Assembly: GCA_017546025.1 (NCBI GenBank)
Contig: JAFYYS010000005.1
Coordinates: forward strand, 41,904 to 105,903
Reading direction: 5' to 3'
From: Lachnospiraceae bacterium
GTDB lineage: Bacteria; Bacillota; Clostridia; Lachnospirales; Lachnospiraceae
DNA: 64,000 bases
Under the pieces are notes generated by a model that saw only the letters and a program-made list of their open reading frames with translations, made no database searches and had not been told where the DNA came from. Position numbers and translations under genes: made by a program. Positions 25,630 to 33,730 of this stretch are shown piece by piece; positions within the stretch are counted from its first letter, which is position 1, and each line of letters starts with the position of its first letter.

Positions 25630-27857
25630 AGAAACGGGTAAAGGCGTCCGTAACGGTCCTTTATTCCTTTGTGCTGTTTCTGATTATTTCTCTTGTGCTG
25701 GTGAGCGTGGAGTCCGCACGTCAACAGGCGTCGGTCTCCGTGCTCCAAGGCAATCTTTCTCTTGCACTTGATTCCCTGAGCGGGCAGTATTATGCCCCTT
25801 TATTTGATGAGTTCGGGATATACGGGCTTTACGGGCAGGACCTGGAGGAGTCGCTTCTCAATTATCTGAAGGGCTGCTCCGACCCGTCTTCGTGGGATTT
25901 GTCCTCAAAAGGAAGCACCGGGTTCGCATATGCCTGCACGGACATAACCGTTTCCGTAGAGGGGAAGTATGCGCTTCCGGAGGCCGACGGCGAGATGGCA
26001 AGACGCCAGATGGTGGAAGCCGGAGCGGTTTGCGGCGCGGAAGATTTGTTCGAGGAGATTCTCGAGGTTTTAGGAATCCTGAAGGAACAGGAAACCGGGC
26101 TGCAGCTTCTCGAGGAAAAGGCCGCCGTGGAAGAAAAGCTTTCCGCGATGGACATCCTGATTCTCAAGCTGATGACCGCTTTGGACGGAGTTCCGACCGG
26201 AAACACGGGACTGATTTGTGACAGTGACGGGAAATTCGAGCCGAAAATCCTGTTCGCAAAAAAGCTCATGACGGAAGATCCGAACAAACAGCTCGCCGGA
26301 ATCGATTCTTTAGGGGTGTATCTCTGTATAGAGCCGAAATATGTGAATATCATCGGGCTTCTTGAAAAGGAGCGGGAATGGCGGCATCAGTTTGACAATC
26401 CCGAGGATGAAGATATTTTGCGGTATTTCAACCCGAACCACTCGGAGATTCTTCAGTATTACATCAAAGGGACGAAAACCAAAACGGAAGAGGCACTCAG
26501 CCTTGTGCAAAATATTCGGACCGTCCAAGAAGAAATCAAACCGATGCTGAACGAGTATCAGGAACTGATTGCCGAATACGGGGACTCGCTCGGGGATGAA
26601 TGGAAGACAGCGCTGACCGACACGATTGCGACCATGAAGCAGTATGCCGGAGATGTGCCCGGATTCTACGATTTCTCCGCGATGGAGACGAGGCTTTCCG
26701 AAAACCTGGAAAAGCTCGGCAAGGCCGCCGATGCAATTGAAGTATATGCGGCAAATGAGGACCCCGATAACTGGGAACAGCGGCTTACGGAGGTTGAAGA
26801 AGCATTTGACGGCTACACGCTTGAGGGGCTGAGCCTTCGTTACCAGGGAATGCGCCGTATTAAATCCGGCAAGGAATCGTTTTTCGATGCCGTAAGGAAT
26901 CTGTTTGTTTCCGGTCTGACCTCCGGGATTCTGAATCAGTCCGAACTTTCGGACAGGAAGCTGAAAGGGAAGAATCTTCCGTCGCAAACGGTTTACGCGG
27001 ATGCGTTTGATATTTTTAAACTGTCCGAGTCGGAGGTGACATCGGATTCCGGAACGGCTTCTCTTTGGAAGATCATTCGCGGGCTGAAGCTGTCACAGGT
27101 TTCCGCTTTTCTTCGGCAGTCGCTTGAGAATCTTTCCGAAAAGGCACTGCTTGTTTCCTATGTGAGAGGGAATTTCTCTTCCTACGGGGAGCCGGCGGAA
27201 CAAAGCGTGCTTGGTTACCAGACAGAATACATCCTGTTCGGAAAGAACAGCGATGCGGACAACGTCAGGCGGGCGGCCCTGAGCATTCTCGGGGTGCGCC
27301 TGTTGATGAATCTGGTGCATACCCTGACGGATACGGCCAAACGGACGAAAGCGCTTGCCACTGCGACGGAAATATTCGGCGCGGAGCTGCCGTTTCTGAT
27401 TACGACCTGCCAGTATGTGATTCTGGTCGCCTGGGCGCTTCAGAATGCGAAGCTGGAAGCGGCGGAAATCATGCTCGGGAAGAAGGTTCCGTTTTTGGTG
27501 ACGACGGCATCTTTTCAGGTCGGGTACGCGGAAATCTGTCTGATGGACAAAACGCTTCGGTTTCAAAAAGCCGAGGCCTATGAGGATGCCGACGGGGTTG
27601 CCCCGAAGTATGACGGATACCTGCTTTTGTTCCTGCTTCTTTCATGGGAGCAGAATATCGTATACCGGTCGATGGATTTGATGCAGGAGCATATCAGGAC
27701 CTATTATGATCCGTCTTTTTTGATGGGGGACTGTTACGGAGGAGTTTCCGTCACCGTGCGTGCTTATCTTCCGTCGAAGTATTCTGCTGTTACGGTCCCG
27801 ATGGCTGAGGGCGGCGATGGTCGTACCATGGAAGTCTTCGGAACTTTCTTATATTAG
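25626..27857 (+). CDS. Large DUF5702-like pseudopilin-type surface protein
   Basis: A 743-residue protein anchored by one N-terminal hydrophobic helix (VTVLYSFVLFLIISLVLVSV) followed by ESARQQASVSVLQGNLSLALDSL, the opening typical of DUF5702 proteins found in Clostridial Tad clusters. The rest is predicted outside: long helical, acidic stretches (about 130-430) and a C-terminal region with a few hydrophobic segments (LPFLITTCQYVILVAWAL). I can name no catalytic motif. By place in the operon it fills the role of a TadG-like minor component, perhaps at the pilus tip. It starts four bases inside the pilin stop. Confidence is good for family, low for role. Confidence 0.8.
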   Translation: MKKRVKASVTVLYSFVLFLIISLVLVSVESARQQASVSVLQGNLSLALDSLSGQYYAPLFDEFGIYGLYGQDLEESLLNYLKGCSDPSSWDLSSKGSTGFAYACTDITVSVEGKYALPEADGEMARRQMVEAGAVCGAEDLFEEILEVLGILKEQETGLQLLEEKAAVEEKLSAMDILILKLMTALDGVPTGNTGLICDSDGKFEPKILFAKKLMTEDPNKQLAGIDSLGVYLCIEPKYVNIIGLLEKEREWRHQFDNPEDEDILRYFNPNHSEILQYYIKGTKTKTEEALSLVQNIRTVQEEIKPMLNEYQELIAEYGDSLGDEWKTALTDTIATMKQYAGDVPGFYDFSAMETRLSENLEKLGKAADAIEVYAANEDPDNWEQRLTEVEEAFDGYTLEGLSLRYQGMRRIKSGKESFFDAVRNLFVSGLTSGILNQSELSDRKLKGKNLPSQTVYADAFDIFKLSESEVTSDSGTASLWKIIRGLKLSQVSAFLRQSLENLSEKALLVSYVRGNFSSYGEPAEQSVLGYQTEYILFGKNSDADNVRRAALSILGVRLLMNLVHTLTDTAKRTKALATATEIFGAELPFLITTCQYVILVAWALQNAKLEAAEIMLGKKVPFLVTTASFQVGYAEICLMDKTLRFQKAEAYEDADGVAPKYDGYLLLFLLLSWEQNIVYRSMDLMQEHIRTYYDPSFLMGDCYGGVSVTVRAYLPSKYSAVTVPMAEGGDGRTMEVFGTFLY

Positions 27858-28022
27858 TTTTTCTCCCAATTGCGTAATCCCGAAGGACTGCCCCGGCTGT
27901 CGCGTATCTCAGGGCGGGGCGGAACCTGCGGGATGGAGGAAGTCTGCGACAACCGCTTCGGTTCGGGACATTTCAAAAACTCTCTCCGGGACTGATCCGG
28001 AGCGGTTATCGGAGGTGATTAC

Positions 28023-28856
28023 ATGCGAAAGAAAGGCTCAATGACAGTGGAAGCGGCATTTGTCGTGCCGCTGTCCTTTTTCGCAGTGCTTGTCTTCCTG
28101 AATCTGTTCCTGTTTTTAGAGGTGCAGATGCGGATTCAGACGGAGCTTGCGGACATGAGCCGGGAGCTGATGTCAGTCGGGACAGTTCTTGCGGGGACAG
28201 AGAGCGAATCCGAAGATGAGACAGGGGTGTTAAATGCCGCCTCGATTCTTCAAAGTCTCGGCGCGGAAGGATATCTGCGCTTTCGGATGGACGAGAAGAC
28301 AGGCGGATCCGCGTGGCTTTCGCATATCAAAAAGGGTGCATCGGGTTTCTCGTTTGCCGGATCCTCGTTGTACGGAGAAGGTGCGGAAATCCGGATTCGC
28401 GTCAGTTATTCCTATGTTTTTGATGACGGTCTTTTCGGAGTCGGTGCCATTCCTGTGACGCAGCAGGTAGTCGCGAGAGGTTTCTCAGGTGTCAGCCGAA
28501 CAAAGGACGGGGACGACGGAGACGATGAAGAAGAGGAAAAGAACATCGTTTTCGTTGCGGAGAGCGGAACCGTGTATCACAGAAAAAGTGATTGCACCTA
28601 CTTAAAGCCCAGAATCGAGCGGATTTCCCCTGATGAGGTGTCCGGAAGAAGAAATGCTTCCGGCGCAAAGTATTATGCCTGCGAGGTGTGCGGGTCTCAG
28701 AATGCCGGGGCGTCCGTATACATAACCCCTTACGGAACACGGTATCATACGACAATCTCCTGCAGGGAACTGCTCCGAACATATACGGAGATGACTGAAG
28801 AAGAGGCGATTGCCAAGGGCCTGCGGGCATGCAGCAAGTGCGGAGGGGCGGAATGA
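28023..28856 (+). CDS. TadE-like pseudopilin with two Ada-like metal-binding repeats
   Basis: A 277-residue protein. The N-terminus is a TadE signature: GSMTVEAAFVVPLSFFAVLVFLNLF, a single membrane helix with the Glu that marks the pseudopilin cleavage site. After about 130 outside residues and an acidic linker (DDGDDEEEE) come two short repeats, each with a TyrHis pair, a downstream Cys and a CysxxCys: VYHRKSDCTYL...YACEVCG and RYHTTISCREL...RACSKCG. The spacing resembles the metal-binding domain of Ada proteins and likely binds zinc through four ligands. GGAGGTGATT lies five bases before the ATG, and the stop overlaps the next gene. A metal-binding head on a pilus component is unusual. Confidence 0.8.
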   Translation: MRKKGSMTVEAAFVVPLSFFAVLVFLNLFLFLEVQMRIQTELADMSRELMSVGTVLAGTESESEDETGVLNAASILQSLGAEGYLRFRMDEKTGGSAWLSHIKKGASGFSFAGSSLYGEGAEIRIRVSYSYVFDDGLFGVGAIPVTQQVVARGFSGVSRTKDGDDGDDEEEEKNIVFVAESGTVYHRKSDCTYLKPRIERISPDEVSGRRNASGAKYYACEVCGSQNAGASVYITPYGTRYHTTISCRELLRTYTEMTEEEAIAKGLRACSKCGGAE

Positions 28857-29293
28857 AAAGTCTCGGAATTATGTATTGGTACATGCTTGCTGTGACAATC
28901 GCGGGAAGCATAACGGACATTCGTAAAAGGAGCGTCCATGTAGCATTTTTCGCGGCCGTGGCAGCAGGGATTGCCGCGCTTATGTTTTGGGATCGGAGCA
29001 TCCCGGCGGAAGCCCGACTGTTCGGGATTCTGACAGGACTGCTGTTTCTCGGACTTAGTTTTATCACGAAGGAGGCTGTCGGGAAGGGTGATGCAGTCAT
29101 GATTATGCTGACCGGTGCGGCACTTGGATTCTCCGCGACGGCGGCGGTTCTGTGCATCGGTTTTCTGCTGCTTTCCCTGATATCTTTAGTTTTGGTTGTT
29201 GTGAAGAAGTACGGCAGGAAGGAACGGATTCCGTTCTTTCCGTTTCTGGCAGCAGGCGAGCTGGTGCTGGCTGTCCTTGTTCTTCTTCCGTAA
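28853..29293 (+). CDS. Prepilin peptidase, TadV/CpaA type (A24 family)
   Basis: A 146-residue membrane protease. The start is ATG 28853, sharing bases with the preceding stop, with GGAGGGG upstream. The two catalytic aspartates are visible in ITDIRKRSV (near residue 22) and in GKGDAVMIMLTG (the GxGD motif, near residue 80). The first Asp sits after the first membrane helix as in other A24 enzymes. It lacks the N-methylation domain, as expected for a Tad-type enzyme. It should cut the Flp pilin and the TadE-like proteins encoded on both sides of it. Confidence 0.9.
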   Translation: MKSLGIMYWYMLAVTIAGSITDIRKRSVHVAFFAAVAAGIAALMFWDRSIPAEARLFGILTGLLFLGLSFITKEAVGKGDAVMIMLTGAALGFSATAAVLCIGFLLLSLISLVLVVVKKYGRKERIPFFPFLAAGELVLAVLVLLP

Positions 29294-29304
29294 AGGAGGT
29301 TCAT

Positions 29305-29907
29305 GTGAATTGTGATAACAGAAGACTGTCCTGTTCCTATACGGTAGAGGCATCTTTTCTGGTGCCTCTTTGCACCTTGATTATTCTGTTTTTGATTACC
29401 CAAACACTGTTTTATCGGGACATTGTGACGGCGGAACGGGTGGCGGCTTCGGCGGCAGAACAGGGCATACAGTATATCGGTGACTGCGCCTCCGTGCAGT
29501 CTGCCGGCGTGGATTATGCGAGATTTTACGATAACGGGCTTATCAGACGGTTTTCCAATGACGGGACAGCGAAGGATGAGAAAACCATTGCGGACCTTGC
29601 ATCGCGGCTTCTTGAGGGAAGACTTTGGTTCGCAAACGGAAGAGGGGTGACTGCCGAAGCAAAAGACGGGAAGGTCACTGTTCGGATGACGGTGGAGCCG
29701 GACGACAGGATCAAGGCGGTATTCTTCGGATTCGGCATCAAACTGTTTCGAAGAGAAGTTTCGGTTACCAGAGAGCGAAAGAACCTGCCGGTCACCAACC
29801 GGATTACGACGGCGGCGTGGTCATCCGGCAAGAAAGTAAAGGGCTTGTCCGAAGTGCTCACGAAAACGGAGGAGTTATTTGGAAAACTAACGGGCGCAAA
29901 ACAGTAA
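29305..29907 (+). CDS. TadE/TadF-like pseudopilin
   Basis: A 200-residue protein. I choose GTG at 29305 because AAAGGAGGT lies four bases upstream and because the protein then starts with a short head (NCDNRRLSC) directly before SYTVEASFLVPLCTLIILFLITQTLF, the TadE-type membrane segment with its Glu. The outside part is about 150 residues with no cysteine motif; it includes a repeated charged beta-like section (TAEAKDGKVTVRMTVEPDD). It is likely a second minor pilus subunit. It follows the peptidase gene by 11 bases. Confidence 0.82.
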   Translation: MNCDNRRLSCSYTVEASFLVPLCTLIILFLITQTLFYRDIVTAERVAASAAEQGIQYIGDCASVQSAGVDYARFYDNGLIRRFSNDGTAKDEKTIADLASRLLEGRLWFANGRGVTAEAKDGKVTVRMTVEPDDRIKAVFFGFGIKLFRREVSVTRERKNLPVTNRITTAAWSSGKKVKGLSEVLTKTEELFGKLTGAKQ

Positions 29908-29927
29908 GGCGCGGAAAGGAGATAGAC

Positions 29928-30617
29928 ATGCAGGAAATCACGGAGCTTCGCTCCATGGAGGAGCAATACCTGGTTCTTGACGATGTTCCCGCGGAAGAAT
30001 CCTTTGAGGAGGAGATGCTTTTATATAATTCCGTTCCGGGACTTCTGACGATGGAAAGCGGGCGGCTTAACGGGAAAAAGTATCATCGGTACCGGATAGA
30101 AGGCATGAAAAGCCTGGCCGCTTTCATGCAGGGGCGGCAGCTTTCGGGAGAAGAATTTGAATCCCTGTTTTCCCGCATCTTTGCCGTAATCCGCGGCGCC
30201 AGGGAATACCTTCTTCGGGAAGACGGGTTTATGGTTTCTCCGGAAACCATTTACATAAAGGAGAAGACACAGGAGGTGTATCTGTGCTATTATCCGGAAT
30301 ACCATTGCCCTTTAATAGAGCAGATGCGGGCCCTGTCCACCTGGCTGCTTTCTTTCCTCGATGCAGAGGACGAGAAGGCGGTTTATAACGGCTACGCATT
30401 TCATGTTCTGTGTCACGGCGACGGATGCACCTTCCGGTCTATCTCAAGAATATTGGAGGAGCAGCCGGCAATCCCGGAGGTTTCCACCTGGAGTGAGGAA
30501 GCAGAGGAGGAACCGAAGCCGAAACGGTTTGCCTTTTTGCGCCGCGGCATCCTGTTTCTTTGGAGCATGGCCTTTCTGGTCTCCGTCGGAGCACTGCTAT
30601 ATTTCGTAATGCGTTGA
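29928..30617 (+). CDS. DUF6382-like protein with C-terminal membrane anchor
   Basis: A 229-residue protein that starts at ATG 29928 with AAAGGAGAT seven bases upstream. The body (about 1-175) matches what is seen in DUF6382 proteins of Clostridia: YLVLDDVPAEESFEEEMLLYN, then REDGFMVSPETIYIKEKTQEVYLCYYPEY. The tail has a short acidic linker, a basic patch (KPKRFAFLRRG) and one membrane helix (ILFLWSMAFLVSVGALLYFV), so the body should face the cytosol. Family members are often encoded at the end of Tad operons and sometimes carry FHA domains; none is present here. A role in regulating pilus assembly is possible but not shown. Confidence 0.65.
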   Translation: MQEITELRSMEEQYLVLDDVPAEESFEEEMLLYNSVPGLLTMESGRLNGKKYHRYRIEGMKSLAAFMQGRQLSGEEFESLFSRIFAVIRGAREYLLREDGFMVSPETIYIKEKTQEVYLCYYPEYHCPLIEQMRALSTWLLSFLDAEDEKAVYNGYAFHVLCHGDGCTFRSISRILEEQPAIPEVSTWSEEAEEEPKPKRFAFLRRGILFLWSMAFLVSVGALLYFVMR

Positions 30618-30642
30618 TTCTCCCCTGAAAATGTGATATCAT
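30614..30642 (+). promoter_or_regulatory. Promoter ahead of the rhomboid gene
   Basis: TTGATT (30614-30619, overlapping the previous stop), a 17-base spacer and TATCAT (30637-30642) lie about 45 bases before the start codon. No terminator is seen after the Tad genes, so read-through is also possible. Confidence 0.55.
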
Positions 30643-30686
30643 AAAACCCTGAGCGTAATATGATTTTTTACGGGCGAGAAACGGGT

Positions 30687-31814
30687 ATGGACGAAAAGAT
30701 GCAGAAAGAATCGATGCAGGCAAGAATGAGCCGGCTCCTTTTGGGAAAGGGATATTCCGAGGTGAATCTCCACTCCGAAAACGAGGCGCTTTTTTATCTT
30801 GCAAACGGGACGGCGGTTTCGCTTGTCTGGCTGATCGGGGATGCTGCGCTTTCGGCGATGAGCCGCGAAACATATTTGAACCACTACGAAAAGATCCGGT
30901 CAGATTTTTCAAAGCACCATTTTGATCCCATCCATTCGATTACACTGTTTTTTACATCGGATACGAATAAAGCGAAGGAAATCGGAGAGGACACTCCTTT
31001 CTGGATTACGGACGAAAGCTACGGACGGCTGATTGTCTATGAGAACCAGCCGGAGGATTTTGACGGGCTGCGCCGCGTTTTGGAGCAGAACCTGCATTTC
31101 GGCGGGGATGTCCGCAATGAGTACGGAAGGCAGGCGGAAAGCGTTCCGGCCGGTGTGAATCGCGCCCCGGCAAGGATTCCGAAGGCCTCGGCGCCCGCGT
31201 TGATTGATAAGGGCACGCCGGTTATTACGCTCATTCTGGTGGCAATCAACCTGATCATCTTTTTGTGGCAGGGACACAACGACAGCCTGGTTCCGAAGGG
31301 AGCCGTCAGCTGGACGGATATCTTTCATGGGCACCAGTATTACCGGCTTGTGACCGGCATGTTCCTGCACGGCAGCACGGAGCATATCGTCAACAACATG
31401 CTTGCCCTGTTCCTGATCGGAATGGAGCTTGAAAAGCAGATCGGACACCGCCGGTTCCTGTTCACGTATTTCCTGACCGGAATCGCGGCCTCCTGCGCAT
31501 CGTGCGTCTACCATATGATCGGCAATGAGGCTGCGTACAGCATCGGTGCTTCGGGGGCGGTGTACGGAATCACGGGGACCTTGCTTGTTCTGATGTTAAT
31601 AAACCGTGACCGCGAAGACAATTCGATGTTTATCCGTCTCGGGGTATTTGCCCTGTATATGTTCTATACGATTGTACGGTCCGACGGAACGATTGACCAC
31701 GCCGCCCATGTCGGCGGATTTGTCGCGGGCTCGATCATCGGGGCTCTGATTTGCGTCCTGATTAAGAGAAAGGCGCGGAAACGTCTTCTGAAGTACCGAA
31801 ACGGGAAGAACTGA
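30687..31814 (+). CDS. Rhomboid-family intramembrane serine protease
   Basis: A 375-residue protein when started at ATG 30687; an in-frame ATG nine codons earlier lies nearer the promoter and is less likely. The first 170 residues are a soluble domain I do not recognise (MSRLLLGKGYSEVNLHSE...). The C-terminal part is a six-helix rhomboid: the HGSTEHIVNNMLALFLIG segment, catalytic Ser in IGASGAVYGITG, and the paired His in DHAAHVGGFVAG. Such proteases cut membrane-anchored substrates. It lies directly after the Tad genes but has its own promoter, so a link with pilus proteins is only a possibility. Confidence 0.9.
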   Translation: MDEKMQKESMQARMSRLLLGKGYSEVNLHSENEALFYLANGTAVSLVWLIGDAALSAMSRETYLNHYEKIRSDFSKHHFDPIHSITLFFTSDTNKAKEIGEDTPFWITDESYGRLIVYENQPEDFDGLRRVLEQNLHFGGDVRNEYGRQAESVPAGVNRAPARIPKASAPALIDKGTPVITLILVAINLIIFLWQGHNDSLVPKGAVSWTDIFHGHQYYRLVTGMFLHGSTEHIVNNMLALFLIGMELEKQIGHRRFLFTYFLTGIAASCASCVYHMIGNEAAYSIGASGAVYGITGTLLVLMLINRDREDNSMFIRLGVFALYMFYTIVRSDGTIDHAAHVGGFVAGSIIGALICVLIKRKARKRLLKYRNGKN

Positions 31815-31868
31815 CGGCACGCGGATTGCCGGAAGGGTTGAGAGAATCATACGCAGGAGGGAACGGCA

Positions 31869-32135
31869 TTGTTTCGGATGTGGTGCATGCTGTGGAAGGA
31901 AGGGCATCTGTTAAAGGACATGACGCTTTCGGACGCCGAGCCGGTCAACCGGACGACCAAGGTGTTTCGCGCCCTTGAGGAGGTGTGCCGCGAGTGGGAT
32001 CTGGCAAAGCCCATATGGCTTCAGAGCAACATTAAGGACTTCAAACAGCATTCAAAGACGAGATTTCGCCACGATTCGTTCGCGGAGCAGATAGATTTCG
32101 ATTATCTGGAGATTCAGATCATCGAGGAAGATTAG
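31869..32135 (+). CDS. Small conserved-looking protein of unknown function
   Basis: An 88-residue protein. TTG at 31869 is chosen because GGAGG lies eight bases before it; ATG at 31878 is the alternative. It begins FRMWCMLWKEGHLLKDMTL and ends in an acidic IEIQ-like tail (DYLEIQIIEED). It has no signal or membrane helix. I do not recognise a family. The next gene follows 14 bases on, so the two small proteins and the CapA-like gene probably form one transcript, perhaps with the rhomboid gene. Confidence 0.6.
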   Translation: MFRMWCMLWKEGHLLKDMTLSDAEPVNRTTKVFRALEEVCREWDLAKPIWLQSNIKDFKQHSKTRFRHDSFAEQIDFDYLEIQIIEED

Positions 32136-32149
32136 AACGGGAGCACGTA

Positions 32150-32416
32150 ATGGTCAGAAGAATTGATTTGATGGCATTGAATTTTTACAAGAAGGAACCC
32201 CTGACGGGCAGCCTTTCGGGGATGCGGTACCGCATTTCCATGACCGGCGAAGGAGAGACGGCCGAGCTTACGGTTGTGCTTTATCCGGACAAGGTTTGCT
32301 TTGAAAAGACCGACGAATCGAAGAAGCAGTATTATTCGTTCCCGTTTTCCGACGAGGGACTGAAACAGATTACGGAGTTTCTGAACAAGAAGGCTGAGAC
32401 CTTCCCGGAGGAGTGA
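32150..32416 (+). CDS. Small protein of unknown function
   Basis: An 88-residue protein with the look of a compact beta-rich fold: GMRYRISMTGEGETAELTVVLYP then a helix EGLKQITEFLNKK. No signal, membrane helix or cysteines beyond one are seen. GGGAG lies eight bases before the ATG. The stop codon overlaps the ribosome site of the next gene. No function is proposed. Confidence 0.65.
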   Translation: MVRRIDLMALNFYKKEPLTGSLSGMRYRISMTGEGETAELTVVLYPDKVCFEKTDESKKQYYSFPFSDEGLKQITEFLNKKAETFPEE

Positions 32417-32418
32417 GC

Positions 32419-33672
32419 ATGGCGGTACGTCGCAAAAGAAAACAGGGCATTAATCCCGTAATACTGTATGCCGTGCTGGCAGTCTGCGTTGTGCTCGGAA
32501 TCATCAGCATCATCAAGATGACGAAGAAAGAACCCTCAGACGGAGGAAAGCAGCCGACGGGCGTTACGCAGCAGGCCACGAAGACGCCGGACAAGCCGAC
32601 GGGACCGGAGACAACACCGGACCCGACAGAGGAAATCACGCCGACACCGACGGAAGTCGCGGATATGAGCTACGATATCACGCTTTGCTTTTGCGGTGAC
32701 ATCAATTTTGAGGACGGCGGCATCCCGATGACCAAGCTGGAATCGGTCGGCGGGGACCTGACAAAGTGCATCTCGCCCGAGCTTCTTGCAAAGATGAGAG
32801 CGGCCGATATCACAGTCATCAATAACGAGTTTACTTATACGACGCGCGGAACGGCGACAGCCGGCAAGGCATGGACGTTCCGGGCCAATCCGTCGAGGGT
32901 TTCCCTCCTTCACGAGATGGGCGTCGACATAGCCATTCTTGCCAACAACCACGCATACGATTACGGCGAAGTGTCCCTTACCGACACGATGGAAACGCTG
33001 AAGAACGCAGGCATTGACTACGTCGGAGCCGGTTACAACCTGGCGGAGGCGAAGACCCCGGTTTACAAGACCGTACAGGGGAAGACGATCGCATTTGTCG
33101 CGGCAAGCCGCGCCGAGAAAAATATCATGACGCCCATGGCAACGGACACGAAGCCGGGCATCCTTCGCTGCTATCGGATCGGCGATGACCCGAAGATCAA
33201 GACCGACGAGGAAGCGGTATTCGTGGAGGCCATCCGCGAAGCGAGGCAGCACGCGGATTTCGTTATCGCCATCGTGCACTGGGGCGCGGATTACCAGGAG
33301 AAGATTGAGCAGGTGCAGATTGATTCCGCAAAGGTTTATCTGGACGCGGGCGCGGACGCCATCATCGGCGGCCATTCGCACAAGCCCGACCCCATCGATT
33401 TCTATAAAGGGAAGCCGATTGTTTACGGCTACAGCAATTTCTGGTTTAACGACAAGGATCTCGGTTCCATGCTGATTGAACTGAAGATTCACGGCGATGA
33501 TGCCACCGGCGAGCAGCACATTGATTTGTACTATACGCCGGCCAGACAGAAGAATGTCACGACGACGATTCTTCTCGGTGCAGACCGCGAGAAGGAAGTT
33601 GCAAACATGCTGAAGATTTCCGGCAATAAAATAAAAATAGCCGAGGACGGCCTTGTGACCCCGGCGGAATAA
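32419..33672 (+). CDS. CapA-family (PGA_cap) metallophosphoesterase-like surface protein
   Basis: A 417-residue protein. The start is ATG 32419 with GGAGGAG seven bases upstream. One membrane helix (NPVILYAVLAVCVVLGIISI) is followed by a Thr/Pro-rich linker (about 45-80) and then the CapA domain: ITLCFCGDINFED, AADITVINNEFTYTTRG, DIAILANNHAYDYGE, VHWGADYQE and IGGHSHKPDPIDFYKGKPIVYGYSNF. The D, N-H and H-x-H residues are those of a metallophosphoesterase-like metal site. Family members are linked to poly-gamma-glutamate capsule synthesis, but no pgsBC genes are nearby, so the role here is open. Confidence 0.9.
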   Translation: MAVRRKRKQGINPVILYAVLAVCVVLGIISIIKMTKKEPSDGGKQPTGVTQQATKTPDKPTGPETTPDPTEEITPTPTEVADMSYDITLCFCGDINFEDGGIPMTKLESVGGDLTKCISPELLAKMRAADITVINNEFTYTTRGTATAGKAWTFRANPSRVSLLHEMGVDIAILANNHAYDYGEVSLTDTMETLKNAGIDYVGAGYNLAEAKTPVYKTVQGKTIAFVAASRAEKNIMTPMATDTKPGILRCYRIGDDPKIKTDEEAVFVEAIREARQHADFVIAIVHWGADYQEKIEQVQIDSAKVYLDAGADAIIGGHSHKPDPIDFYKGKPIVYGYSNFWFNDKDLGSMLIELKIHGDDATGEQHIDLYYTPARQKNVTTTILLGADREKEVANMLKISGNKIKIAEDGLVTPAE

Positions 33673-33706
33673 AAAACCTGATTAAGCAGTTCCCTGCTCA
33701 ATCAGG
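33672..33706 (-). terminator. Terminator of the minus-strand exporter operon
   Basis: CCTGATTAAGCAG (33677-33689) and CTGCTCAATCAGG (33694-33706) pair around TTCC. Read on the minus strand, the single non-Watson-Crick position is a G-U pair and the stem is followed by TTTTTTATT. On the plus strand the same position is an A-C mismatch and there is no T-run, so it mainly serves the minus strand. Confidence 0.75.
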
Positions 33707-33730
33707 CCTGAATAACCGACGCTTGCGCGC

